A stretch of DNA of 42,619 nucleotides from Patescibacteria group bacterium (GTDB lineage: Bacteria; Patescibacteriota; Patescibacteriia; Patescibacteriales; GWC2-42-12). Below, in pieces: positions 35,074 through 42,619 of this stretch. The translations under genes and the position numbers were made by a program. The notes under the pieces were generated by a model. That model was not told the origin of the DNA, searched no databases, and worked only from the letters and a program-made list of their open reading frames with translations. Every line of letters begins with the position of its first letter. Positions within the stretch are counted from its first letter, which is position 1. Where the stretch lies: contig JAQVNC010000007.1 in NCBI GenBank assembly GCA_028703305.1, positions 1 through 42,619 on the forward strand. Direction: 5' to 3'.

Positions 35074-36015
35074 CTATATAAACTTCCTATAAACCTTTTT
35101 CCCGATGTAATAAATCAGCCAGACTATCAAGCCGTAAATTATAAGCATGGGCAGAACCACAATAATAAAAGCAATTAAGCCGTTAACAAAATTCTGCCCG
35201 CCGGTTATAAGCTGCTTAACCGAAAGTTTAACTACCTGCCAAGGCCGCCAATCTTGCGAGGCCGTAGCGATTTCTACATCTTCCGTGATATTAACCGTTA
35301 TAGTTGACATATCGGTTTGGGAATTTAAATATCTGATTTGCCCTTGCAGTTGTTCAATTTCTCCACGCGTTCTGGCAATTTCTTTAGTCACGGCTAAAAT
35401 TTCCTCAATTTTTCCCGAACGATTCAATAAAGCGTTAAAAGACGCTTCTTCGGCTTGCGTATTTTTTAAGCGTGCTTCCAGGTCAATATACTCGGCGGTT
35501 ATATCTTGGGTGTTGGCGGTTTCGGAAACAACCTGGCTGGCGACTTTTTTTATGCCATTAAAGGCCGCGTCAAAATTATTGTAGGGCACGCGCACGGTTA
35601 TAGCGCCGGATTTTACCCCCTTGGTTGATTCATAAAAATTAGAAACGGCCACTTCCCCCTTATTAAGTTTAGCGATGTTGGCGATGCTTTCAGCGGCAGT
35701 TTCGGCATTTTCCACTTTTAAACTTAAGTCTCCGGTTTTAATTATTTTTTTATCAACCGGCTGAATCGCCGAACTGGGACCTAGCTCCGCCTCCATAGTC
35801 GCGACCGAATCCCTGGCGATTTCGCCCGCAAAAGATGGCGCGGATTTAGTTGACGGCGCCAAGGCTATAGACATACTGGCCGAGCCTGACTGCCTGGACG
35901 CTTGATCACCGGTATATTGGCCGATACCGCCCATAGCAATTATCAGGCCGATATACAAGATTATAAACGCCAGTAAAACCATCCCGGCGATTTTTAGATA
36001 CTTTTTGATTGGCAT
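35074..36015 (-). CDS. DUF4349 membrane protein
   Basis: 313 residues. Membrane helix near the N-terminus (about 8-30), a Ser/Ala-rich linker, then the DUF4349 domain: KKIIKTGDLSLKVENAETAA (about 89-108), ITVRVPYNNFDAAFNGIKKV (about 138-157), a coiled coil around YIDLEARLKNTQAEEASFNA (about 175-194) with ILAVTKEIARTRGEIEQLQG, and STITVNITED. It ends with a second membrane helix (about 280-305). The family is widespread and of unknown function, usually envelope-bound. I start at ATG 36013-36015 (MPIKKYLK), because the upstream ATG falls within a repeat-like GTCATTCCG text. Confidence 0.88.
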   Translation of the reverse strand: MPIKKYLKIAGMVLLAFIILYIGLIIAMGGIGQYTGDQASRQSGSASMSIALAPSTKSAPSFAGEIARDSVATMEAELGPSSAIQPVDKKIIKTGDLSLKVENAETAAESIANIAKLNKGEVAVSNFYESTKGVKSGAITVRVPYNNFDAAFNGIKKVASQVVSETANTQDITAEYIDLEARLKNTQAEEASFNALLNRSGKIEEILAVTKEIARTRGEIEQLQGQIRYLNSQTDMSTITVNITEDVEIATASQDWRPWQVVKLSVKQLITGGQNFVNGLIAFIIVVLPMLIIYGLIVWLIYYIGKKVYRKFI

Positions 36016-36031
36016 AAAATTTAAATTTATT

Positions 36032-36057
36032 GTCATTCCGAACTAAGCGCCGGAATG
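36032..36057. repeat. Small GTCATTCCG palindrome
   Basis: CATTCCG (36034-36040) and CGGAATG (36051-36057) form a 7-bp hairpin between two membrane-protein genes. The opening GTCATT is shared with the other repeats of the window. Confidence 0.5.
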
Positions 36058-36714
36058 CTAATCAATTATTTTTCGCTTATGAGTTATGAAATAATAAACA
36101 GAGACAATCGCCACGACCGTTACGGCGCCTAAAATATCCAGAGTTAAATCATTGGCCGTATCCGCGCCTGATCCCAGCCGATTGGTATGAAAAAAAACAT
36201 CTTCCAAATATTCTTCCATCTCATAAAGCGCGCCTAAGCTAACGGTTGCGGTCGTGGCCAAAAATAAAGCGAGCTTTAGCCTACCCTCTTTTAAAAGCAA
36301 GCTAAACTTAAATTTATCAATATAAAAGGCGTTAATAACCGCGAACAGGGTAAAACAAATAATGGCGCTATTAAAATAATGGACAACCTGATCCCACCAA
36401 TCATACCTGGAATATAAATGAAAAAAATCTCCGGCCGCGTCCAAAGCTAAGGCAATGGTTATTATTACCCAAACCGACCAATGCAGATAATGGCCTTTTT
36501 TCTTCCTATAATTATGGGCCGTCATTTCTAAAACCGCCAAAGTGAAAATAGATGTAATAACTAAACCGAGCCAGGTGAACTGGGTGTTAAATTGCAAGAT
36601 TTTAAGAAAATTTAAAATTTCAAAAACTATCAAAGCGACGAATAAAAATCTGGCAAAATTTATTACGCCCAATATGTTAATTTTATCTTTATTGCCAATG
36701 CCAAAAAAATTCAT
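36058..36714 (-). CDS. DUF2238 / YjdF-like membrane protein
   Basis: 218 residues with six predicted membrane helices. The family-type segments are ALDAAGDFFHLYSRYDWWDQ (about 90-109) with VVHYFNSAIICF and, later, GALYEMEEYLEDV plus GSGADTANDLTLDILGA (about 182-198), where several conserved acidic and histidine residues lie within or beside the membrane. YjdF-type proteins have no established function. It follows the Ig-repeat protein gene by 37 nt on the same strand and may share its transcript. Confidence 0.82.
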   Translation of the reverse strand: MNFFGIGNKDKINILGVINFARFLFVALIVFEILNFLKILQFNTQFTWLGLVITSIFTLAVLEMTAHNYRKKKGHYLHWSVWVIITIALALDAAGDFFHLYSRYDWWDQVVHYFNSAIICFTLFAVINAFYIDKFKFSLLLKEGRLKLALFLATTATVSLGALYEMEEYLEDVFFHTNRLGSGADTANDLTLDILGAVTVVAIVSVYYFITHKRKIID

Positions 36715-36751
36715 AATAAATATTTAATAATTAAATGTCTCATATAGCATT

Positions 36752-39004
36752 TTATCTCTTGGCGCCGGAGTAAGCAACGGCGCGCACAATATCCCAGGCC
36801 AAAGAGTTGTCCGGGTTATGGCCGTAGACGGCTTTAAACGTTTTAATGGCTGATCTCTCGGAATTTGTATTCCTGGCTGTCGGCCTTAAGCCGTAAGCGA
36901 TTATGGAAATGGCGGCATTATCATTTTGATTGCTTAAATCAGCCTCGCGCTTATAAACTTTCTTAAATTCAATTTTGGCCGAGAGGACGGCGGAAGTATT
37001 GGCTTCACCCGGCCAGCGGCCATTGGCGATTTTAATGGCGTCAGCCCATTCGCTTTCGGTGGTCGGCAGCTTATTAAACGCTTTTTTATATGAGCTTAAA
37101 ACTCCGGCGCGTTCGCCGGCGCCCATATTCTTCGTCGTCGCCGTGCCGTAAGTAATAAAATTAATAATCAATTTAGTAGCGGCGGCATTCAGCGTTTTTC
37201 CCTTAATCAGCGAGTTAAAATATGATAATTTAATTTTACCTTCAAGCGCCGTATCTTTAACGATACCCTTTTCCTGAATGACATCAGAAGCTTCGGCGAT
37301 AATTTTCTCAATCAGAGTTTGGGTCGCGATTAAAATGTCGGCATTGGTTTTCGGTGAAGAAGGTTTTTCCTCGACCGGCGCCGGCTTGGTGTAGCTGGCG
37401 TTTATAGTCGCACAGTTAGTGGAATAGGTGGAGGAACAAATAGTAATTACCGCTGATCCTGAAGCAGTGCCGCCGCTAAGCGTTAAGACATTGCCGGCGC
37501 CATTTAGCGCGGCCGCCACGGCCGTTGGGTTGCTATTTAAAGAAATTACTTTGCCGCTGCCGCTGCCGCCGCTTAAAGAAATGATTGACTTGTTATTAGC
37601 GGTTATGACAACATTATTTTGGCTGAAATTAATCGGTACCAATTCCGAGCCGACATTAACATAGATGCTGGCGCAGACCGAACCGCTAGAGACCGAGCAA
37701 ATATTAATTATTGACGAGCCGACATTGGCGCCGTAAATAGAAATAATATTCGTACTGCTGGCGATATTGGCCGTAACCGCGATCGGATTGGAGTTAGAAG
37801 AAATAACATAGCCGCTATTGCCGCCGCCGGCAACCGTAACGTTAGTGGTTTCGGTTTTGGAAATAGAAACAACATTCTGACTGAAAGACAAGGCGGTCGC
37901 GGAAGCTTCCTCGGTATTAAGCTTAAGCGTAACGCTCAATCTGCCGCAGGTAGCGTTAGTCGTCGCCGAGCAAACCTTAATTTCACTTGTGCCGGACTTG
38001 CTGCCGCCGATTAGCGTTAAAATATTGCTTGAAACAGTCGCGCCGGCAACCGCGGAATCAGAATTGGAAGAAACATAATAGCTATTATCAGGCCCGCCCG
38101 AAATAATAACATTCTGGGACGCGCCGGGATTCAAGGTAACGCTGCTCGGGCTAAAAGACAAGGCGTCAACATTACTGCTTAAAGTAGTAATAACCAGGCT
38201 GGCGCAATTCGTGCTTGAACTTTTAGAGCAAACCACGATCGTGGCTGTTCCCGGAGTATGCCCACCATATAACGAGATAACATTGCTGGTGCCGCTGATT
38301 GATGCCTCAACCGCGGCGGCATTGGAATTTGAAGCCACATTAAAGCCGGAGTTGCCGCCGCCGTAAATATTGACATTTTTTGTCTGATTTTCCGAAAGCG
38401 TAAAATTATTTAAGCTGAAAGTAATTTGATTTTGCCCTTGGTCGCCAACTACCACCGCGATGGAGCCGCAGCCGACGTTAGCGCCGCAAAGTGACAAAGC
38501 TCCGGAACCATTGCTTAAACCGGTAATCGTAACTTGGCTACCGGATAAAATCGCGCCGATCACCGAACTTATGCCGTTGGCCGCTAAAATCAAAGTGTTT
38601 GAACCGGTTATATTAACGCTTTGCCCGACCGCGATATTTACGCTGGCGCTTGATAACGAGAGCGAACTTACGTATGACGGCCAAAGCATAGTCGTTGACT
38701 GGGCGCCATTAACAGTAATATAGACTGGGGAGCCTTGGGGAATGCCATAGCCGCCGCTGGAAATGGAAGTTGTAAAATTGCCATTTTCATCGGTCGTGCC
38801 AAAAACAATAGTTGTCATCGTTGAAGCTCCGGGCGGCAAGAATGAAAGTCTGATAGTGCTGGACGGATCGCCGGTAATCGTTACTCTGACATTATCGCCG
38901 GCCGTATTGGTTAAAGCTAAAGTGGCCGGGGCAACAGCCTTAACGCCGCTAGCCAATAGCATAAAGCACAAAACCGGCATTAAAAAATACATTATTTTTT
39001 TCAT
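36752..39004 (-). CDS. Secreted Ig-like repeat surface protein with conserved C-terminal domain
   Basis: 750 residues. A signal peptide (about 1-23) is followed by a first beta domain (about 24-110) and five repeats of about 78-85 residues, each with LSFS..., GGGNSGY, SSNSNP, a Tyr/Ser-Gly-Gly turn and a closing cysteine pair (for example ICSVSSGSVCASI). The paired cysteines suggest one disulfide per repeat. After a Pro-rich linker (about 550) comes a helical C-terminal region with GERAGVLSSYKKAF, LPTTESEWADAIKIANGRWP and SLAWDIVRAVAYSGA. I recall this tail from other Patescibacteria surface proteins. A role as S-layer or adhesion protein is inferred. Promoter at 39048-39076. Confidence 0.8.
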   Translation of the reverse strand: MKKIMYFLMPVLCFMLLASGVKAVAPATLALTNTAGDNVRVTITGDPSSTIRLSFLPPGASTMTTIVFGTTDENGNFTTSISSGGYGIPQGSPVYITVNGAQSTTMLWPSYVSSLSLSSASVNIAVGQSVNITGSNTLILAANGISSVIGAILSGSQVTITGLSNGSGALSLCGANVGCGSIAVVVGDQGQNQITFSLNNFTLSENQTKNVNIYGGGNSGFNVASNSNAAAVEASISGTSNVISLYGGHTPGTATIVVCSKSSSTNCASLVITTLSSNVDALSFSPSSVTLNPGASQNVIISGGPDNSYYVSSNSDSAVAGATVSSNILTLIGGSKSGTSEIKVCSATTNATCGRLSVTLKLNTEEASATALSFSQNVVSISKTETTNVTVAGGGNSGYVISSNSNPIAVTANIASSTNIISIYGANVGSSIINICSVSSGSVCASIYVNVGSELVPINFSQNNVVITANNKSIISLSGGSGSGKVISLNSNPTAVAAALNGAGNVLTLSGGTASGSAVITICSSTYSTNCATINASYTKPAPVEEKPSSPKTNADILIATQTLIEKIIAEASDVIQEKGIVKDTALEGKIKLSYFNSLIKGKTLNAAATKLIINFITYGTATTKNMGAGERAGVLSSYKKAFNKLPTTESEWADAIKIANGRWPGEANTSAVLSAKIEFKKVYKREADLSNQNDNAAISIIAYGLRPTARNTNSERSAIKTFKAVYGHNPDNSLAWDIVRAVAYSGAKR

Positions 39005-39047
39005 AGATTTATTTTAAATGATTATTAATAATTAAATTACTTATTAT

Positions 39048-39076
39048 ATTATACCACTTTGGCAAGTTTAGTGTAA
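39048..39076 (-). promoter_or_regulatory. Extended -10 promoter of the Ig-repeat protein gene
   Basis: Minus strand: TTACAC (39071-39076), 17-nt spacer, TGGTATAAT (39048-39056). The extended -10 equals that of the cupin promoter. Leader about 37 nt. Confidence 0.65.
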
Positions 39077-39104
39077 ATAAAAACGCCCCTTTCATAAGGC
39101 GGCG
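39077..39104 (-). terminator. Terminator after the 62-residue membrane protein gene
   Basis: Minus strand CGCC and CCTT paired with AAGG and GGCG (39084-39104, one bulge), then TTTTTATTT. It directly abuts the -35 box of the next gene. Confidence 0.75.
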
Positions 39105-39171
39105 GGAAATTGGAAAAAATAAAAAACTTGCCATTACTAGAACAGCCAATTTAAAATTAACGAACCCGGCC

Positions 39172-39360
39172 TTATTTTTCACCTATAAACCGAACGATGA
39201 AATAAACCGCGGTCACGACAAATAAGACCCACCAAAGCCACAAGAGACTTGCCAAATAACCGTAGAAGTACAGGCCCAACAAAATGCCCAAGGAGAGAAG
39301 GCAAAGTTTTATTAAACCCACCTCCCACCATTTAAAAGCCCACGTTTTGAAAATTTGCAT
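39172..39360 (-). CDS. Small two-helix membrane protein, unknown
   Basis: 62 residues: FKTWAFKWWEVGLIKLCLLS leads into a helix (about 15-33, LIKLCLLSLGILLGLYFYG) and a second Trp-rich helix (about 36-58). The opening KTWxFKWWExGLxKxC looks like a small-protein pattern I have met in other genomes of this group, but I cannot name a family. It has its own terminator. Function unknown. Confidence 0.65.
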   Translation of the reverse strand: MQIFKTWAFKWWEVGLIKLCLLSLGILLGLYFYGYLASLLWLWWVLFVVTAVYFIVRFIGEK

Positions 39361-39457
39361 GGTTTTTTAATTATGGTTAATAATAGTAATTATAACATTT
39401 TTCGACTTAAAACTAAAATCCCGCCCGGGCTTGGTAGAAATCTATGGAAAAATGAGA

Positions 39458-39463
39458 TATAAT
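39458..39463 (+). promoter_or_regulatory. -10 box of the FecR-domain gene
   Basis: Perfect TATAAT about 80 nt before the ATG; no convincing -35. The leader between holds a small TTTGGC / GCCAAA hairpin (39483-39511). Confidence 0.4.
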
Positions 39464-39541
39464 GTAATAAGCATAATATCTATTTGGCGGAAACAAAGGT
39501 CGAAGGCCAAAAAACATTATTGATAAAACAATTATAAATTT

Positions 39542-41338
39542 ATGAAAAAAACTTTTTATATTCCGGGTATTGCTTTGATTGTTATTTTAGGCGCAACTAA
39601 TTTTGCTTCCGCCTTAATAACTTGTCCGGCGGGAAGCCATACCTTCTCGGGCGGCACCCAAGCTTCCGGCTATGATATGTGCATTCCTGACGTCGGATCG
39701 TCCGGACCGGTTTCAGGCTCTTCCGGCCAATCAAGCGCAACTTTTACGCCTTCCACTAAAAGCACAATAACTCCATCCGGCACTACCGCCCAAACACAAA
39801 CGCAGGGCATAGCTATGGATACACAAGTAGATTCAGAGGTGAGCAGATTATATGGCACCAGTATTTATAACCAGGCAAAAACGCTTTATGATAATAGCAT
39901 ATCTGTTAACCAAAATGATTATAATGCGGTTGCCAGCCAAACTCAAAATGCTGATTATAATACCTCGGATGCCCTTAGGCGAGCTTATAATGTCCGCGCC
40001 ATTGAAAGATTAAATCAAGTTTGGAATGGAATAATGGCCTTGGAAACATCCTATGCAGAGCAATTAAAACAGCAGACGGCTACCCCCACTCCAATCACCC
40101 CCACTCCAATCACTCCCGCTCCAATCACTCCCGCTCCAATCACTCCCGCCTCCTATAGCGCCTCTGATCTTAAGCCCGGCAAAACATTTACCGCGCCGGC
40201 CAATCAGCCGGCCAACATTGTCACGCCCGGCCAGAGCATAATTCTTAAAGCCGGTTCAGTTATCAAATATATTGACCAATATACCTGGCAGACGGTCAAA
40301 GGAACTATCCGTTTTTTGGAAAAAGTAGCCATAAACGGCAGATATAAAGTCCGGTTAAACGGCGGAGCCGCGGTAAGCGTCCGCGGCACGCAATTTATTA
40401 TTAATGAAGCAGCCAACACTACCACTTTGACGCTTCTTAAAGGTTCAGTAACAGCAACCTCCGCCAAAGGCAATGCTTCAATCACTCTTAAAGAGGGTTA
40501 TAGGCTGGCGATTACCAAGGGCGTCTTGGGCAAACCTGTTAAAATTAATACCGCCCAGCTTGATGCTTCATGGTATGAAAATATTCCGGCTGGCGCTAAT
40601 TTTACCAACGCGTCCTGGCAAAAATCATCAGCGGCTGCCAATTGGTCCAGCGACTGCGCAATCACCACCGGCCAATCCACGGCCACGGAAACCTTGACCG
40701 CGGATGAACAGACGCTGGTTGATTATTTGAATCAAAAAGCCTCTCCGGTTTTCCGGATTCATGAAATTGACACTTTCGCCTCGCCAACCAAAATTTCATC
40801 CGTCATGGAAAAAACCACCCTAAACAATGGCGCCAAAACAATTAGCGCTTTAGTCAACGGCAAATCATTGTATTATTCCAGCGATAAGGCCGGCAAAGTC
40901 TGGAAGGTCTTCCAAGATAAAAATATTACCGACAACATGCTTAAAAATGCTAAAAGCCATAATATAGTTTATGGCATTAACAAGAACACCTTAGCTTTTG
41001 ACCACTGGGACAAGGCCGGCAATAGCCGCGTCGCGGTTTATAAAGCCGTGGCCACTCAAGATGGCACCGACAGCCTGATCCGCAACGCTTTTGATCCGTC
41101 GGCTACGTCCAGCCCGACCTTGCTCAATGTCAAAATTTATATCAATGAAGATACCCAGCAATGGATTAAAACCGAAGCCAGCATAAATTATCCAACCGGC
41201 AAAATTCTCCTGCCCATTTACCAGACCTGCAAATATGCCTATGACACGGCTAAAACCAAAGTGCCGGCTAAAGCCAAATCAGTTACTTCCAAGGCCGGCA
41301 TTGCCGAAATGCAGAAAATTTATAATGCTATGAAGTAA
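39542..41338 (+). CDS. Secreted FecR-domain protein
   Basis: 598 residues. Signal peptide with cleavage after Ala24 (FASA), a Cys pair (CPAGSHTF...MC), a Ser/Thr/Gln-rich stretch, a helical segment and a Thr-Pro-Ile repeat (about 184-203). A FecR-like beta domain follows (about 220-330), recognised by AAVSVRGTQFIINEA and LTLLKGSVTATSAKG; such domains bind ligands or carbohydrate outside the cell. The last about 200 residues (from LTADEQTLVDYLNQKASP) look like a lipoprotein-carrier-type beta sheet domain of unknown role. No sigma/anti-sigma partner is adjacent, so this is a surface protein and not an iron-signalling FecR regulator. Confidence 0.8.
   Translation: MKKTFYIPGIALIVILGATNFASALITCPAGSHTFSGGTQASGYDMCIPDVGSSGPVSGSSGQSSATFTPSTKSTITPSGTTAQTQTQGIAMDTQVDSEVSRLYGTSIYNQAKTLYDNSISVNQNDYNAVASQTQNADYNTSDALRRAYNVRAIERLNQVWNGIMALETSYAEQLKQQTATPTPITPTPITPAPITPAPITPASYSASDLKPGKTFTAPANQPANIVTPGQSIILKAGSVIKYIDQYTWQTVKGTIRFLEKVAINGRYKVRLNGGAAVSVRGTQFIINEAANTTTLTLLKGSVTATSAKGNASITLKEGYRLAITKGVLGKPVKINTAQLDASWYENIPAGANFTNASWQKSSAAANWSSDCAITTGQSTATETLTADEQTLVDYLNQKASPVFRIHEIDTFASPTKISSVMEKTTLNNGAKTISALVNGKSLYYSSDKAGKVWKVFQDKNITDNMLKNAKSHNIVYGINKNTLAFDHWDKAGNSRVAVYKAVATQDGTDSLIRNAFDPSATSSPTLLNVKIYINEDTQQWIKTEASINYPTGKILLPIYQTCKYAYDTAKTKVPAKAKSVTSKAGIAEMQKIYNAMK
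40091..40150 (+). repeat. 15-bp tandem repeat inside the FecR-domain gene
   Basis: Four units starting CCAATCAC at 40091, 40106, 40121 and 40136, coding PITPT/PITPA. Because the unit is a multiple of three, copy-number changes would only alter linker length. Confidence 0.85.
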
Positions 41339-41376
41339 TATAATAAAACCACTTAGATATAAAAAAAATATATATT

Positions 41377-41407
41377 AAAATAACGCCTAATTAGGCGTTA
41401 TTTTTTT
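41377..41407 (+). terminator. Terminator after the FecR-domain gene
   Basis: AAAATAACGCC (41377-41387) and GGCGTTATTTT (41394-41404), loop TAATTA, then further T residues; about 40 nt after the stop. Confidence 0.88.
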
Positions 41408-41503
41408 GTTGACTTCTTGTAGCGTGCGGCGCTAAAACCTATTTCCAAACCGAGACAGATTATTTTTATTTACCAAACCCTGCTACCGATAAGACAAAAG
41501 GAT

Positions 41504-41671
41504 TTAGCCGGAATTTTTTTTCTTGCTTTTTATTAAACCAATAATGCCGATAATAAACGCCAGCAGTCCCATTAATTGCCCTCCGGGGCTATCATCAAAT
41601 TCGCCATATACAAACATAAACACACCAAATGATATTGCCAGAAAGGAAATGATTATTTTGCCTATGTTCAT
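41504..41671 (-). CDS. Small two-helix membrane protein, leaderless
   Basis: 55 residues from ATG 41669-41671: MNIGKIIISFLAISFGVFMF as first helix, YGEFDDSPGGQ as loop, a second helix LLAFIIGIIGLI and a basic tail SKKKNSG. No family recognised. An extended -10 box (TGCTATAAT, 41678-41686) lies 6 nt before this ATG, which supports the shorter start rather than the one at 41695 that would be upstream of the promoter. It is divergent from the histidine-kinase-like gene. Confidence 0.55.
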   Translation of the reverse strand: MNIGKIIISFLAISFGVFMFVYGEFDDSPGGQLMGLLAFIIGIIGLIKSKKKNSG

Positions 41672-41677
41672 ATAAAC

Positions 41678-41723
41678 ATTATAGCACAACTTCATTTAAG
41701 TTTCTGAATGTTTTTGCTATACT
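41678..41723. promoter_or_regulatory. Back-to-back extended -10 promoters
   Basis: Minus strand TGCTATAAT (41678-41686) serves the gene starting at 41671; plus strand TGCTATACT (41715-41723) serves the gene starting at 41733. Gaps to the ATGs are 6 and 9 nt. Confidence 0.65.
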
Positions 41724-41732
41724 GATAAATAT

Positions 41733-42619
41733 ATGGATACGACACACATTTTCGCGTCATTCGCGTCAACAATTGTCTTTATCGCCATTATAATAGCCGG
41801 CCTTTCCAATTTGGGCTTAGGCATATATGTCTATAAAAACAACCCGCGAAAAAAGCTTAATAGAACTTTCGCGGTTTTTGCTTTTATTAATTTCTTGTTT
41901 TGCCTAATCAATACGATTAACAACTTGGCCAGCGAACATACCTTCTGGCTTCGCATATGTTACGCGGTCGGAACGTTGGTTGCCTCAGGTTGCTTTTTTT
42001 TGGGAATTGCCGTCGCTAATATTCAGGTCAAAAAATGGATAAGAATCATAATATATCTGGCGACCGGCATAATGACTCTTGCTTGTCTGACGCCTTATGT
42101 TATCAAAGAATTATCCGCCTACGATGTCCTTGGCTGGCAAGCGGAATTCGGACCGCTGTTTATCGTTTGGGTTATTTTTACCGTATTTATTTTTTGTCTT
42201 TCCGTTTATTTGCCGCTGCGAGAAATAAGATATCTTAATGAACGGAACAGAAAACAATTTACTTATTTTGTTTCAGGATATTTTATTTTTGGTACTTGGT
42301 CGTTATTATTCGGAGTGATTTTCCCGCTATTCGGTTTTTCCTCTATCAGCAACATTGACTCCCCGTCAACTCTATTTGTAACCGTCTTTACCAGCTATGC
42401 CATCATCAAATATCAATTAATGGATATAAAATCGTTATTTTTTAAAGCTTTTGTTTATTCTTTAATTATCGCGGCAATCTGCGTAATTTTGGCGGTCATA
42501 GTTTTTTTGGAGTCATGGTTATATTATAATTTAGGATCTTCGGCGACATATTTTATTTTTCTTTGCGTTTCAATCATCATATTCCTGGTTGGCAGATCGT
42601 TTTATAAAAAAACAAAAGA
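41733..42619 (+). CDS. 7TM sensor region of a probable histidine kinase (partial)
   Basis: The frame is open from ATG 41733 to the window end (295 complete codons). It is a multi-helix membrane domain with VYKNNPRKKLNRTFAVFAFI (about residues 34-53) after helix 1, several further helices, IREIRYL-like EIRYLNERNRKQFTYFVSGY and the closing segment SYAIIKYQLMDIKSLFFKAF (about 229-248), then two more helices. This is the pattern of the histidine-kinase N-terminal 7TM region (HisKA_7TM). The kinase or other output domain would lie beyond the window. The kinase assignment is therefore inferred. Confidence 0.7.
   Translation, partial: MDTTHIFASFASTIVFIAIIIAGLSNLGLGIYVYKNNPRKKLNRTFAVFAFINFLFCLINTINNLASEHTFWLRICYAVGTLVASGCFFLGIAVANIQVKKWIRIIIYLATGIMTLACLTPYVIKELSAYDVLGWQAEFGPLFIVWVIFTVFIFCLSVYLPLREIRYLNERNRKQFTYFVSGYFIFGTWSLLFGVIFPLFGFSSISNIDSPSTLFVTVFTSYAIIKYQLMDIKSLFFKAFVYSLIIAAICVILAVIVFLESWLYYNLGSSATYFIFLCVSIIIFLVGRSFYKKTK

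Noticed and set aside
39458-39541. Riboswitch in the leader of the FecR-domain gene
   Set aside because: Only one weak 6-bp hairpin is present and no known aptamer motif is visible.
40091-40150. Possible CRISPR or mobile repeat
   Set aside because: It is an in-frame 15-bp coding tandem repeat for Pro-Ile-Thr-Pro.

Overview
The window looks like a chromosome segment of an uncultivated bacterium of the Patescibacteria (Candidate Phyla Radiation), most likely a Parcubacteria-type lineage. This rests on AT-rich third positions, compact gene packing, near absence of Shine-Dalgarno sequences, many small lineage-restricted membrane and secreted proteins, and a minimal housekeeping set. It is an inference from gene content, since no rRNA is present. 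The standard code fits; I see no sign of UGA recoding. No tRNA, rRNA, CRISPR array or intact transposase gene was seen.

Layout. 1-768: partial AI-2E-type membrane transporter. 1072-3280: groES-groEL under a sigma70 promoter and a CIRCE operator. 3368-10870: a full F1Fo ATP synthase operon read on the minus strand in the classical order (atpZ-like, B, E, F, H, A, G, D, C), with a small CaMKII-association/SnoaL-like gene at its end and its own promoter at 10842-10870. 10884-17079: a minus-strand run of tatD, sua5/tsaC, a stand-alone PEP-synthase ATP-grasp gene, a RhuM-Fic/Doc gene, a HAD gene, a separate phosphohistidine (PEP-utilizer) gene and cvpA. A degenerate second copy of the 3' end of the PEP-utilizer gene lies between the HAD and RhuM-Fic genes. 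17092-18781: metG bracketed by two closely related ~125-bp inverted-repeat elements. 18789-27700: rsmI, an unknown membrane protein, an NRAMP-like transporter overlapping an acyltransferase, typA/bipA, an unknown cysteine-motif protein and nadK, which diverges from pyrH (27782-28498, +). 28568-31324: PHP phosphoesterase, SGNH hydrolase, SDR dehydrogenase and cupin. 31498-41338: mostly an envelope and secretion neighbourhood, with an Ala-rich secreted protein, a lipoprotein, DUF4349 and DUF2238 membrane proteins, a 750-residue Ig-like repeat surface protein and a FecR-domain secreted protein, plus an apparently foreign PHA-synthase-like alpha/beta hydrolase. 41504-42619: a small membrane protein divergent from the 7TM sensor part of a histidine kinase cut by the window edge.

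The strongest non-coding signals are short structured repeats in spacers: (i) hairpins whose AT-rich arms are private to each copy but perfectly or nearly self-complementary, around GC-rich cores (8207, 19546, 25932, 26826); (ii) a GTCATTGCGAG family, solo or as facing pairs; (iii) ATTCCCGC/GCGGGAAT palindromes in both groESL spacers; (iv) facing arrays of short GTAACGCG/GCGCAAC words between atpB and atpE. Several genes have a -10 box only 6-9 nt before the ATG and are probably leaderless. The most unusual coding arrangement is the split, reordered PEP-synthase-like phosphotransfer pair with its remnant copy.
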